A model generated the notes under the pieces. It worked only from the letters and a program-made list of their open reading frames with translations, was not told where the DNA came from and searched no databases. Shown piece by piece: positions 13,953-21,269 of a stretch of DNA of 23,295 bases (its first letter is position 1; each line of letters begins with the position of its first letter). The DNA is taken from assembly GCA_964631565.1 (NCBI GenBank), contig CAZVYJ010000045.1, positions 1 through 23,295 on the forward strand. Direction: 5' to 3'. Both the position numbers and the translations under genes were made by a program. This DNA is from CAZVYJ01 sp964631565. Lineage in GTDB: Bacteria > Planctomycetota > Phycisphaerae > SM23-33.

Positions 13953-14663
13953 ATGATCGATTCTCAGGCCGATACTCGCAAATTTCGTGCAGCATCTATT
14001 CGGAAACCTTTTTTATGGTTCTGTGCAGGTGCAGTATGCGCAACGATCATTTTTACAATCTGGCCGTTGCTCAGACCAAAGCCAATGAAGCCGGTTATGG
14101 ATGTTCTTGAAGCTCAATGGCCGGCTCCTCCGGATACCCGCGTTGTTAAACAGTCTGGTCATCTATCCTGTGCTGACTATCCTACAGGTCTTTTTTCGGA
14201 ACGATTTTCGCTAACTGCTTACAAAACTCTCGTTATTGACGTATCGGAGGGGTGGGAAAAAGGAAATCCAAATATCATTCCTACTAATATCGTGAGGTTC
14301 TACGCTAAACATCTGGGAGAAACCGGTATGGGGGTGGAGGAAGGGAGGGGATGGGGTTGGACTTTCGGCCCGGCAGGCGGTATGGATGCAAAAGGAATGC
14401 CGACTGCCGGTACTTATGAAGAAAGAGTCGGTCGCGAAAGAAACTGCATCTGGGTGATACGAGCCCGATTGCTCCCTGATAATTTGATTAGCGCGAGTCT
14501 TGATGAAATCAAAAAAGATAACCCTCAGGCTAAAAAATTAGTAGAAGTACAAGTGTTGTTTTTTGCCTGTGATTTCACACATCATCCTCAGAGCGACACG
14601 GGGGGTGGAGCGTTTACCGTTAATGGTTCTGATGGTCCGCTGCGATGGCCATATGGCAATTAA
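13953..14663 (+). CDS. Unrecognised single-helix membrane protein, AT-richer insertion
   Basis: A 236-residue protein with no family that I recognise. The N-terminus is basic, followed by one hydrophobic segment (about 20-40), so it is probably a membrane-anchored protein with a large extracytoplasmic domain. That domain has two cysteines near residues 73 and 164, a Gly/Trp-rich stretch (GRGWGWTFGPAGGMDAKG) and a late FFACDFTHHPQ segment. A GGAG lies about 8 bases before the ATG, a normal ribosome binding site. Its base composition and A/T-ending codons differ clearly from polX and psd on either side. Near-identical direct repeats (13844-13860, 14717-14733) flank it, so it is probably a recent arrival. 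Nothing suggests function. Confidence 0.75.
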   Translation: MIDSQADTRKFRAASIRKPFLWFCAGAVCATIIFTIWPLLRPKPMKPVMDVLEAQWPAPPDTRVVKQSGHLSCADYPTGLFSERFSLTAYKTLVIDVSEGWEKGNPNIIPTNIVRFYAKHLGETGMGVEEGRGWGWTFGPAGGMDAKGMPTAGTYEERVGRERNCIWVIRARLLPDNLISASLDEIKKDNPQAKKLVEVQVLFFACDFTHHPQSDTGGGAFTVNGSDGPLRWPYGN

Positions 14664-14716
14664 ATCCGTTTTCTTGTAATGGATTTGAGGTATGCCACTG
14701 GATACGTTCGCCCGGG

Positions 14717-14733
14717 GACAAATTGACTTACAG
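14717..14733 (+). repeat. Right direct repeat flanking an inserted segment
   Basis: GACAAATTGACTTACAG, 16 of 17 identical to 13844-13860 in the same orientation. Its TTGACT forms the -35 box of the psd promoter. Confidence 0.7.
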
Positions 14734-14751
14734 AGGCTATCGCGTTAGCCT
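14723..14751 (+). promoter_or_regulatory. Candidate promoter of psd-pssA
   Basis: TTGACT (14723-14728), 17 bases, then TAGCCT (14746-14751). The start would be near 14758, leaving a 19-base leader that contains GAGG (14767-14770) 6 bases before the psd ATG. The -35 is strong and the -10 is weak. Confidence 0.5.
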
Positions 14752-14776
14752 GTCTGATTACCGATTGAGGAAAATC

Positions 14777-15466
14777 ATGGGATTCAGGCTTACGAAATAC
14801 GGGATGAAAGAGCTTCTGCTCTGCACCGCAGGGTTTATTGTGTTGTTTGTGCTTATAGTCATACTGGCTGCAAAGGTCGCCTGGCCGCTTGTGCTGATAG
14901 CGATTCTGCCGCTGGTCGTCTACGGCTGGGTGCTGTGGTTCTTCCGCGACCCGCAGCGCAATATCCCCGCCGGAATGGGCCTGCTCGTCGCGCCGGCCGA
15001 CGGAACAGTCACCGACATAACCCCGCTCGGCCCGGACGGCGTTCTGGGCTGCGAAGGCGTGCAGATAGGCATATTCATGAGCATTTTCAGCGTTCACGTG
15101 AACCGCAGCCCGGCCTCCGGCAGGGTGGACAAGGTCGTCCACGCCAAGGGGCTTTTCCTCGACGCCCGCGACCCGCACGCCGGCGAAAAGAACGAATCTG
15201 CAACGATTTACATGACCTGCACCGAGGGCGGCCGCAGGTTCCCCATAGTCGTCCGCCAGATTGCCGGCCTGATTGCCCGCCGCATTATTACGGATATTTC
15301 CGCCGGCCTGCCCGTGCAGCGGGGCGTGCGGATTGGTATGATAAAGTTCGGCTCGAGGGCGGAACTGCTCGTCCCGGCCGAACATGTCGGAAAAGTTTGC
15401 GTGGAAATCGGCCGGCACGTCAAAGCGGGCGAAACCGTACTGGTTGAACTGGCGGCGAAAGAATAA
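14777..15466 (+). CDS. psd: Phosphatidylserine decarboxylase proenzyme
   Basis: A 229-residue membrane-associated, self-cleaving pyruvoyl enzyme of the short (PSD-A-like) type that converts phosphatidylserine to phosphatidylethanolamine. Two adjacent hydrophobic segments near 13-32 and 35-55 anchor it, followed by FFRDPQRNIP. The catalytic triad residues are D75 (APADG), H107 (VHVNRSP) and S193 in KFGSR, with cleavage expected between G192 and S193 to form the pyruvoyl group. The frame is open upstream to 14645, but that part comes from the inserted region; the ATG at 14777 has GAGG at the correct distance and gives MGFRLTKYG. pssA follows after 2 bases, so substrate synthesis and decarboxylation are encoded together. 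Confidence 0.94.
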   Translation: MGFRLTKYGMKELLLCTAGFIVLFVLIVILAAKVAWPLVLIAILPLVVYGWVLWFFRDPQRNIPAGMGLLVAPADGTVTDITPLGPDGVLGCEGVQIGIFMSIFSVHVNRSPASGRVDKVVHAKGLFLDARDPHAGEKNESATIYMTCTEGGRRFPIVVRQIAGLIARRIITDISAGLPVQRGVRIGMIKFGSRAELLVPAEHVGKVCVEIGRHVKAGETVLVELAAKE

Positions 15467-15468
15467 CA

Positions 15469-16356
15469 ATGATCGAAACCGAGCAGCAGACCAAACCTGA
15501 ACAGGAAGTCCGCAGGCACAGGCGTTTTCCAGGCCCGGTCGCGCGGAGGCGCATGCTTCGCAGCATCGCGCTGCTGCCTTCGCTGTGCACAATCGGCAAC
15601 GCACTGGCCGGGTTCGGGGCCATACACTTCGCCACAAAGAATGCGCTCGGCGAGGCGTCGCTGCATAATCTGTCCGTTGCGGCGTGGATGATTCTCGCGG
15701 CGATGGTGTTCGACATGCTCGACGGGCGCCTGGCGAGGATGGCCCGCAAGACAAGCGACTTTGGCGCCCAGCTCGACAGCCTGTGCGACGTCGTCAGTTT
15801 CGGCGTTGCGCCGGCCGTCATCATGCTGCGGATGGTCATCATGGTGATGCGCGGGCATGAGTTCATCTGGTACACGATAAACGTCGAGAGGGCGGTATGG
15901 GCCGTTGCAGCGGTTTATCTGGCCTGCGCGGCGCTTAGGCTGGCGAGGTTCAACGTCGAGAACGAACCGGATGAATCCGCCCACATGAAATTCGAGGGCC
16001 TGCCGTCCCCCGGCGCCGCAGCCACAGTGATGGCTTCGGTGCTGCTGCTTACGCACGCCGACTGGAACTGGCTGGAAAACGAATGGATGTCGCTGGCGGT
16101 CGGCGTCTCGCTGCCGGTAATCACGCTGATAGCTGCACTGCTGATGGTCTCAAAAATCGAGTACCCCCACATAGTCAACCAGTACATACGCGGCAGGCGG
16201 TCGTTCACATACCTTGTAGCAACGGTGATTGTCCTGACGCTCGGCGTTTTGAAGCCGTTTTTATTCGCCTCAGTGATCGCCGTGGGGTACATGCTGCTGG
16301 GACCGGTCGCCGCCCTGTTCCGCAGACGCCCGAAAGAAGAACAGATCGAAGATTGA
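15469..16356 (+). CDS. pssA: CDP-diacylglycerol-serine O-phosphatidyltransferase
   Basis: A 295-residue integral membrane enzyme making phosphatidylserine from CDP-diacylglycerol and L-serine. The CDP-alcohol phosphatidyltransferase signature is complete: D82, D85-G86, A89-R90, G99, D103 and D107 in the stretch beginning FDMLDGRLAR, with the 8-residue and 3-residue gaps of the family. Several hydrophobic helices follow up to a basic C-terminus. The N-terminal 30 residues are strongly basic and cytoplasmic. The ATG lies 2 bases after the psd stop, with purine-rich psd codons as the ribosome binding site. The product feeds directly into Psd. PssA is preferred over phosphatidylglycerophosphate synthase because of the long PssA-type layout and the pairing with psd. 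Confidence 0.93.
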   Translation: MIETEQQTKPEQEVRRHRRFPGPVARRRMLRSIALLPSLCTIGNALAGFGAIHFATKNALGEASLHNLSVAAWMILAAMVFDMLDGRLARMARKTSDFGAQLDSLCDVVSFGVAPAVIMLRMVIMVMRGHEFIWYTINVERAVWAVAAVYLACAALRLARFNVENEPDESAHMKFEGLPSPGAAATVMASVLLLTHADWNWLENEWMSLAVGVSLPVITLIAALLMVSKIEYPHIVNQYIRGRRSFTYLVATVIVLTLGVLKPFLFASVIAVGYMLLGPVAALFRRRPKEEQIED

Positions 16357-16366
16357 ATTTATCACT

Positions 16367-16381
16367 ACCTGTCACACAGGT
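16367..16381 (+). terminator. Short hairpin after pssA
   Basis: ACCTGT (16367-16372), a 3-base loop and ACAGGT (16376-16381), then TTCC. The stem is only 6 bp and the T run is very short, so it is at best a weak terminator. Confidence 0.3.
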
Positions 16382-16409
16382 TTCCTGAAGGCGGGAATTT
16401 TACTCAATG

Positions 16410-16500
16410 AGCCGCCCATACGGGGGCGTATGCCCGACTGTAAGGGAGCGGTCATTAACGTGTCGACATTTGGCGGACCGCTCCCTGACGGTTGCGGCTC
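16410..16500 (+). repeat. Intergenic palindromic repeat, copy A (left of recJ)
   Basis: The outer arms GAGCCGC (16410-16416) and GCGGCTC (16494-16500) pair. The inner arms AGGGAGCGGTC (16443-16453) and GACCGCTCCCT (16476-16486) form a perfect 11-bp stem with a 22-base loop. The left arm also holds CATACG and CGTATG around GGGG, a smaller hairpin. The 45 bases at 16412-16456 recur in inverted orientation at 18387-18431 with 2 mismatches. Located between the convergent pssA and recJ, it could also act as a transcription stop. I see no gene in 16357-16518. Confidence 0.8.
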
Positions 16501-16518
16501 GTCAAAACATGGATTTCA

Positions 16519-18267
16519 TTAGTTCCATGCGACATCAACGAGCTTCAGCTCGACGGATGAATTGCCGTTGAATCGGTTTATTTCCGGCTGGGCGGCGATA
16601 TCCACGAATTTCACGCCCGCCAGCGCATCGGCCAGGTCGCCCATGCCGAAGCCCACCGCCCGCATTCTCGTGCCGGACTGCCCCAGCATCATGGTTATGG
16701 TGCCGCCGTTCTTGCCGACGCGGCGGGGCGGAACGAGAATTTCGCAGTTGCGTATGGCGACGACGGGCTGCGGATTGCCCTGTCCGAACGGGGCCATCCG
16801 CTCCAGCGAGGCGACGGCTCCCATGGTCAGCTCGAAGAGTTTTATCTCGGCGTCGATGTTCATCGCCGGCGAAAGCTGCTCGTCGGTTATGTTTTGGTTG
16901 GCGTATTCCAGCATCGACGTGCTGAACGCCTCGATTTCGGCTGGGTCAATGCGCAGTCCGCCGGCCATCGCGTGCCCGCCGAAGCTCGCCAGGCGCTGGC
17001 CGCACGCCGACAGCGCATCCCGCATGTTGAAACCGGGAATGCTCCTGCCGGAACCCTGCCCGCCGTCGCCGTTGATGGCGATGAGAATCGTCGGGCGGTG
17101 ATACTGGCTGACGATTCGCGACGCGACGATGCCGATTACCCCGCTGTGCCACTGGTCGCTCGCCAGCACGATGGCGCGGCTGTCGGGGCCGGCAAGCCCG
17201 CGGGACTCTATCATCTCCATTGCCTGGGCGGTTATGCTCCGCTCCACTTTCTGCCGTTCGGCGTTCTGCTTGGCGAGATAGTCGGCAATTTCGGCCGCCC
17301 GCTCCGGCGGGGCGGTGGTGAGCAGCTGGACGGCCAGCGCTGCGTGGCCCATTCTTCCGCACGCGTTCAGCCGCGGCGCAAGGACGAAGCCCACGTGATA
17401 TGCATCGAGCTTTTCGCCGGCGAGGTTGGCGGATTCTATAAGCGCCCGCAGCCCGGCGTGCGATGTTCTGGTCAGCCCCTGCAGGCCGTACATCGCGATT
17501 ATGCGGTTCTCCCCGACGAGCGGCACGACGTCGGCTATGGTGCCCAGCGCCGCCAGCGTCGTCGCGTCCAGCAGGAAGGTTCGCATCTGGTCGTCGACGC
17601 GCAGCTCGCCGCAGATTTCCCTCGCGACCTGCCAGGCCAGCTTGAACGCCACGCCCGCCCCGGAGAGGTCCGCGTTGGGGTAGCTGCCCGGCGGAACCTG
17701 CGGGTGGACTATTGCGACGGCCTGCGGCAACGTTTCGTTGGGCGTGTGATGATCGGTGACTATCACGTCTACTCCCGCTGCCGCCGCAGCAGCCAGCGGT
17801 TCGACGGCGCCTATGCCGCAATCGACGGTTATGAGGAGTTTTGCACCCTCGGCTGCAAGCCTGGCGACGGCCTCGGCGTTGACGCCGTAGCCTTCCTCCA
17901 GGCGGTGGGGGATGTAATAGTGAACGTCCGCGCCCAGCATGGAAAGCAGTGCGTGGAGAATCGCCACGCCGGTCATGCCGTCCACGTCGTAGTCGCCGTA
18001 GAGGCAGATGCGCTGTTTTTCGGCCACCGCGCGGGCGATGCGCTTTGCAGCCGCCTCAGCGCCGGCGAGAAGCTGCGGCTCGTACAGGTCGGTGAGTTTG
18101 GGGTTGAGGAATGCTTTTGCGGCATGGGGGTCGTCGATTCCGCGGTTATGCAGAATCTGCGCCACCAGCGGCGAGACGCCGGCGGCTTTCGCCAGTTCGT
18201 CTGCGTGCGGGCAGGGCGGGGCGATCCGCCACCTGCGGCTGTCGGGCCTCCATGCTTGTGATGCCAT
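16519..18267 (-). CDS. recJ: Single-stranded-DNA-specific exonuclease RecJ
   Basis: A 582-residue 5'-3' single-strand DNA exonuclease of the DHH superfamily, used in recombinational and mismatch repair. The metal-binding motifs are intact: DYDVDG (92-97), VDCGIG (D149), TDHHTPNE (D172, H173, H174), followed by APRLNACGRMGHA. The DHHA1 part contains SGVIGIVASRI and GSGRSIPGFN, then SFGGHAMAGG with the GGH motif. The C-terminal OB-like region ends in VELKLVDVAWN, as expected. The frame extends upstream to 18372, but that would run into the repeat element; the ATG at 18267 lies next to a perfect TATAAT box and gives a RecJ-like N-terminus. It has no visible ribosome binding site. Confidence 0.95.
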   Translation of the reverse strand: MASQAWRPDSRRWRIAPPCPHADELAKAAGVSPLVAQILHNRGIDDPHAAKAFLNPKLTDLYEPQLLAGAEAAAKRIARAVAEKQRICLYGDYDVDGMTGVAILHALLSMLGADVHYYIPHRLEEGYGVNAEAVARLAAEGAKLLITVDCGIGAVEPLAAAAAAGVDVIVTDHHTPNETLPQAVAIVHPQVPPGSYPNADLSGAGVAFKLAWQVAREICGELRVDDQMRTFLLDATTLAALGTIADVVPLVGENRIIAMYGLQGLTRTSHAGLRALIESANLAGEKLDAYHVGFVLAPRLNACGRMGHAALAVQLLTTAPPERAAEIADYLAKQNAERQKVERSITAQAMEMIESRGLAGPDSRAIVLASDQWHSGVIGIVASRIVSQYHRPTILIAINGDGGQGSGRSIPGFNMRDALSACGQRLASFGGHAMAGGLRIDPAEIEAFSTSMLEYANQNITDEQLSPAMNIDAEIKLFELTMGAVASLERMAPFGQGNPQPVVAIRNCEILVPPRRVGKNGGTITMMLGQSGTRMRAVGFGMGDLADALAGVKFVDIAAQPEINRFNGNSSVELKLVDVAWN

Positions 18268-18274
18268 ACGGCGG

Positions 18275-18303
18275 ATTATACTTGCCGCCCGGACTGATTG
18301 CCA
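18275..18303 (-). promoter_or_regulatory. recJ promoter implying a leaderless mRNA
   Basis: A perfect TATAAT on the minus strand (18280-18275). The hexamer 17 bases upstream is TGGCAA (18303-18298), a poor -35. The expected start is 18268, one base before the recJ ATG, the same geometry as polX. Confidence 0.5.
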
Positions 18304-18327
18304 TGGAATGAAAAATGGACGTTTGTA

Positions 18328-18431
18328 ATGAGCCGCGAACGTGAGCCTGCCCGTCTGGGTGAGCGGTCGCATAAGGTCAGGCGGAAAATGACCGCTTCCT
18401 TACGGTCGGGCATACGCCCCCGTATGGGCGG
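18328..18431 (-). repeat. Intergenic palindromic repeat, copy B (right of recJ)
   Basis: Inverted relative to copy A. Positions 18387-18431 match 16412-16456 at 43 of 45 positions when reversed. The other arm (18328-18367) carries GAGCCGCGAACGTGAG and GTGAGCGGTC, a diverged form of the opposite arm. It lies in the gap between the membrane gene at 18452 and the recJ promoter. I see no gene in 18268-18451. Confidence 0.8.
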
Positions 18432-18451
18432 ATCGTAAGGATTTGTGACGC

Positions 18452-19183
18452 TTACTCGCCGCCCTTGGGTTTTTTGGCTTTCTTGGCCGAACCGGCGTAC
18501 TGGAAAGTGAAGCCGATGATCGTCGGCACGGAGACCATCAGCGGCAGGATGTGGTGATTTTCGCGGATAAGTTTTGTCAGTTCTTCGTTGGCCGACTCGT
18601 TCATCATCGCGATTGCAAGCGCGCCGGCTACGCCCATCGCCGCGCCCTGCAGCGACGTGAACGCCTTGACCACGAATTTCTGTGCGACCAGGCCCAGAAG
18701 CCCCAGCGCGATGACGCCCAGCGCCGCGCCGGCCCATGCGTATTTGACCAGTTCGCCTTCGCCCGTGGTGCTGGCCACGTAGTGCCACGCCGCCCAGCCG
18801 AGCAGTCCGCCCGCCAGCGCGCCCATCAGGCTGACGGCGCATTTCATCAGCGGCCAGCTCAGGACAGCCAGCAGCAGCCCGCCCGCGCCGCCAGCGAACA
18901 TGGGCATGTTGCCGCCCTGTTTTGCGCCCAGGCTGTAACCTATCGCGGCGCCCAGCACGGCGCAGTTCGTGATGACGAGAACCTTGAACGCCTTCCAGCC
19001 CAGCAGCAGGTAAATCACGCCGACCACAAGCAGGAGAAACGCCAGCCATGCCTGCATGTTCTGCAGCGTGGAGATGATGTTGTCCACGGTCGGCATCTCG
19101 ATGGACCGGAACTTCTCCACGATGCCCGGCGCTTCGTTGGCGATTTTCTCTGAAGCTTTTGTTATGGTCGCATCAGCCAGCAT
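18452..19183 (-). CDS. Gly-rich polytopic membrane protein, last gene of rhomboid cluster
   Basis: A 243-residue protein that I do not recognise, loosely reminiscent of Gly-rich multi-helix families such as DUF4203/TMEM198. After an amphipathic N-terminal stretch (1-40), about seven hydrophobic segments follow (roughly 45-62, 65-85, 95-110, 113-133, 149-167, 175-194, 213-231) with many Gly/Ala small-residue packing patterns. The basic C-terminus ends KKPKGGE; the adjacent gene ends PQKGGE, so the two share the final KGGE. It starts 15 bases after the stop of that neighbour and is presumably in the same transcript. A channel, scaffold or rhomboid partner are all possible; none is shown by the sequence. 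Confidence 0.78.
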   Translation of the reverse strand: MLADATITKASEKIANEAPGIVEKFRSIEMPTVDNIISTLQNMQAWLAFLLLVVGVIYLLLGWKAFKVLVITNCAVLGAAIGYSLGAKQGGNMPMFAGGAGGLLLAVLSWPLMKCAVSLMGALAGGLLGWAAWHYVASTTGEGELVKYAWAGAALGVIALGLLGLVAQKFVVKAFTSLQGAAMGVAGALAIAMMNESANEELTKLIRENHHILPLMVSVPTIIGFTFQYAGSAKKAKKPKGGE

Positions 19184-19198
19184 ATGCAGACCCCGTTA

Positions 19199-19978
19199 TC
19201 ATTCGCCGCCTTTTTGAGGGGCGGGAGCCGGTTGCCCGCTCTTTTGTTCTTCCTGTTCTTCGGATTTGCGGCGGGAAAAGATGTATTGAAGGATTATCCC
19301 GAGCAGAACCACTCCGCCTGTCACCGCACCGATTGTGCCCCATGTCCGCCAGTCCGCCGGCCAGAGCGATTCGCCGCGTGCCGTCACGCCGACCAGGACA
19401 AGCCCGGCCATCAGCGTCACGCCGCCGGCTATCGACGTCGCCAGGATTTTACCGAATCGCGGCAGCAGCAGGAACAGTATCATCGGCACGATGAAAGACC
19501 CGGATATTACCAGCAGCACGACGGCGTAATTGCTGTTCCATACGGCTTCTCCGCTGGTCTGTGAATAGCGGACTGATTCCTCGGCCCACTTCTGGGCATT
19601 TTGTGTTGCGGCGGGGTCGTAGGCGGACTGGATTTTTTTCTCGATTTCAGGCAGGTATTGCCACAGCACGGCAAGCGACGCCGCAGCCGATGCGAGGCTC
19701 GCCAGCACGCCCGCCCAGATGAGCCTGGCCAGCAGGAAGCCGAATATCGCACACCCGCATGACACGCCGATGCGTATGGTGAGCGGGTCCATGTCTGAGC
19801 GAATGATGATTTCCTGGGCCAGGACCAGCCCGAAGCCGGCGCCTATTATCGCGGTAAGCAGTCGCGAGAGCTTGCCGCCCCAGAGCAGCAGCACCGCGCC
19901 GACAAACACTCCGCCTGCGCCTATGAGCCAGCCGTACGCCGATTCTATTTCCGGTAATGGCGGTGTGGGTATCTGCAT
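19199..19978 (-). CDS. Gly-rich polytopic membrane protein in rhomboid cluster
   Basis: A 259-residue protein of unknown function. Four hydrophobic segments (about 15-34, 38-57, 66-86, 88-107) precede a soluble segment of about 40 residues (108-149), then three more (150-173, 177-199, 213-234). The first block has glycine-zipper-like GAGGVFVGAV and GAGFGLVLA patterns. The hydrophilic C-terminus ends in PAPAPQKGGE. Downstream lies a second seven-helix Gly-rich protein with the same last four residues; the pair may be ancient paralogues or may share a C-terminal recognition tag. It begins 27 bases after the rhomboid stop, so it is likely co-transcribed with it. Confidence 0.78.
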   Translation of the reverse strand: MQIPTPPLPEIESAYGWLIGAGGVFVGAVLLLWGGKLSRLLTAIIGAGFGLVLAQEIIIRSDMDPLTIRIGVSCGCAIFGFLLARLIWAGVLASLASAAASLAVLWQYLPEIEKKIQSAYDPAATQNAQKWAEESVRYSQTSGEAVWNSNYAVVLLVISGSFIVPMILFLLLPRFGKILATSIAGGVTLMAGLVLVGVTARGESLWPADWRTWGTIGAVTGGVVLLGIILQYIFSRRKSEEQEEQKSGQPAPAPQKGGE

Positions 19979-20005
19979 GTTGCACCCAGCCAGTAGTGAG
20001 CGGCG

Positions 20006-21211
20006 CTACTTTCCCAGCTTTTCGCGGGCTTCGGCGAGTATTGTTTGCGCCAGCTCAAGTTTTTTCGTGTCGCCAAGCTGTTCTGTCGCCGTCTGCAGGT
20101 TCTGCATAGCCCGCTCGTACTGATTTAAATATCGGCCATACAGCAGCCCGAGCATCAGGCGTATGTCGCCCCTGTGCTCGTGTGCGGGGTAGTGGCTGAG
20201 CAGTTTTTCGTAAGCGTCGGCGGCTTCGCTGTAGCGATTGTCGGCCATCAGCTGGTTGCTCACGTCGAGCTGCTGATCGCGTGCAAGCACGGCGTCGGGT
20301 TCTATCGCCAGAAGGTGGAGGTATTTATCCGCAGCGGTCGGCGTATCGTGCCGGGCGATGGCGGCTGAGATGCCTCGCCGCAGTTCCAGCGATTTCGCCT
20401 CCGGCGTGCCGGGAATCACCGGGTCGAGGACTTTCGCCTTTATCCGCCGCGCGCCGCCGTGACGGATTTCACCTGCGTAGTTGAACGGGTCGTATCCCTG
20501 GGCGACCATGCGGTGATAACTGCGCCGCCGGTGCCAGTTCTGTATCAGGTTCAGCAGGTCGTACGGGTCGCGCGGCAGGACCTTGACCGCCAGCAGCAAC
20601 GCCGCGACGCCGATGCCGAATACGTATCCGGCGCTGTGCGCCACGTAGGCCACTCCGCCGCCGCCGGCTGCCCCCGTCATGCCGCCCAGCGACATGTAGA
20701 GGTTGAATATGAACTGGAACAGCAGGAAATACAGGCTCGAAAGCTCGAACGGCACGATGACGTAGATGAGCAGCCCCATCAGCGATACCCGCACCCTGGG
20801 CAGCAGCACGAGGTAAGCGCCGGTGACAGCCGAAATGGCGCCCGAAGCGCCGAGCACCGGCGCCCGGCCGCCGAGAATCACGTATCCCACTCCGGCGAGA
20901 ACGCCGCCGGCGAGATAAAACGCCAGGTAGCCAAGATGCCCGAACCGGTCGTTCAGGGCGTTGCCGAACACCCACAGGAATATCATGTTGCCTATCAGAT
21001 GGCTCCAGCCGCCGTGAAGGAACACGGAAGTGAAGAACTGGTGCAGTTCCGGCATGATCGGATGCAGCAGCCAGTTGTTGATTTTTTCCAGACCGGCCTG
21101 GCTGTCGCCGCGATATCCCAGAAGGAAGATCAGAACGTTCGCCAGGATGATGGCGTAGTTCACCCACGGGCGTATTCGCATTCTGTAATCGGTGCCGATG
21201 GGGATAAGCAT
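20006..21211 (-). CDS. Rhomboid intramembrane serine protease with C-terminal TPR region
   Basis: A 401-residue protein. The rhomboid core occupies about 15-215: H71 and N75 in SHLIGNMIFLWVFG (oxyanion residues), the nucleophile S123 in LGASGAISA, and H192 in VAHSAGYVFG complete the Ser-His dyad, so it should be active. A Gly-rich loop (GGMTGAAGGGG) sits just before the catalytic histidine helix. After the last helix comes a cytoplasmic linker containing LPRDPYDLLNLIQNWHRRR. About 285-401 is helical with TPR-like repeats (for example NRYSEAADAYEKLLSHYP), probably for protein contacts. It lies 58 bases downstream of the zinc-ribbon membrane gene and 27 upstream of the next membrane gene. No substrate is identified. 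Confidence 0.93.
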   Translation of the reverse strand: MLIPIGTDYRMRIRPWVNYAIILANVLIFLLGYRGDSQAGLEKINNWLLHPIMPELHQFFTSVFLHGGWSHLIGNMIFLWVFGNALNDRFGHLGYLAFYLAGGVLAGVGYVILGGRAPVLGASGAISAVTGAYLVLLPRVRVSLMGLLIYVIVPFELSSLYFLLFQFIFNLYMSLGGMTGAAGGGGVAYVAHSAGYVFGIGVAALLLAVKVLPRDPYDLLNLIQNWHRRRSYHRMVAQGYDPFNYAGEIRHGGARRIKAKVLDPVIPGTPEAKSLELRRGISAAIARHDTPTAADKYLHLLAIEPDAVLARDQQLDVSNQLMADNRYSEAADAYEKLLSHYPAHEHRGDIRLMLGLLYGRYLNQYERAMQNLQTATEQLGDTKKLELAQTILAEAREKLGK

Positions 21212-21269
21212 GTCTTATGGTTACTTCCGAAGTTTTATCCAGTTGCTGCCGTCCGGCGGTCTTCGCCGC

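Noticed and set aside
16894..18261. 455-residue plus-strand frame opposite recJ
   Set aside because: All DHH and DHHA1 motifs read on the minus strand; the plus frame is a composition shadow.
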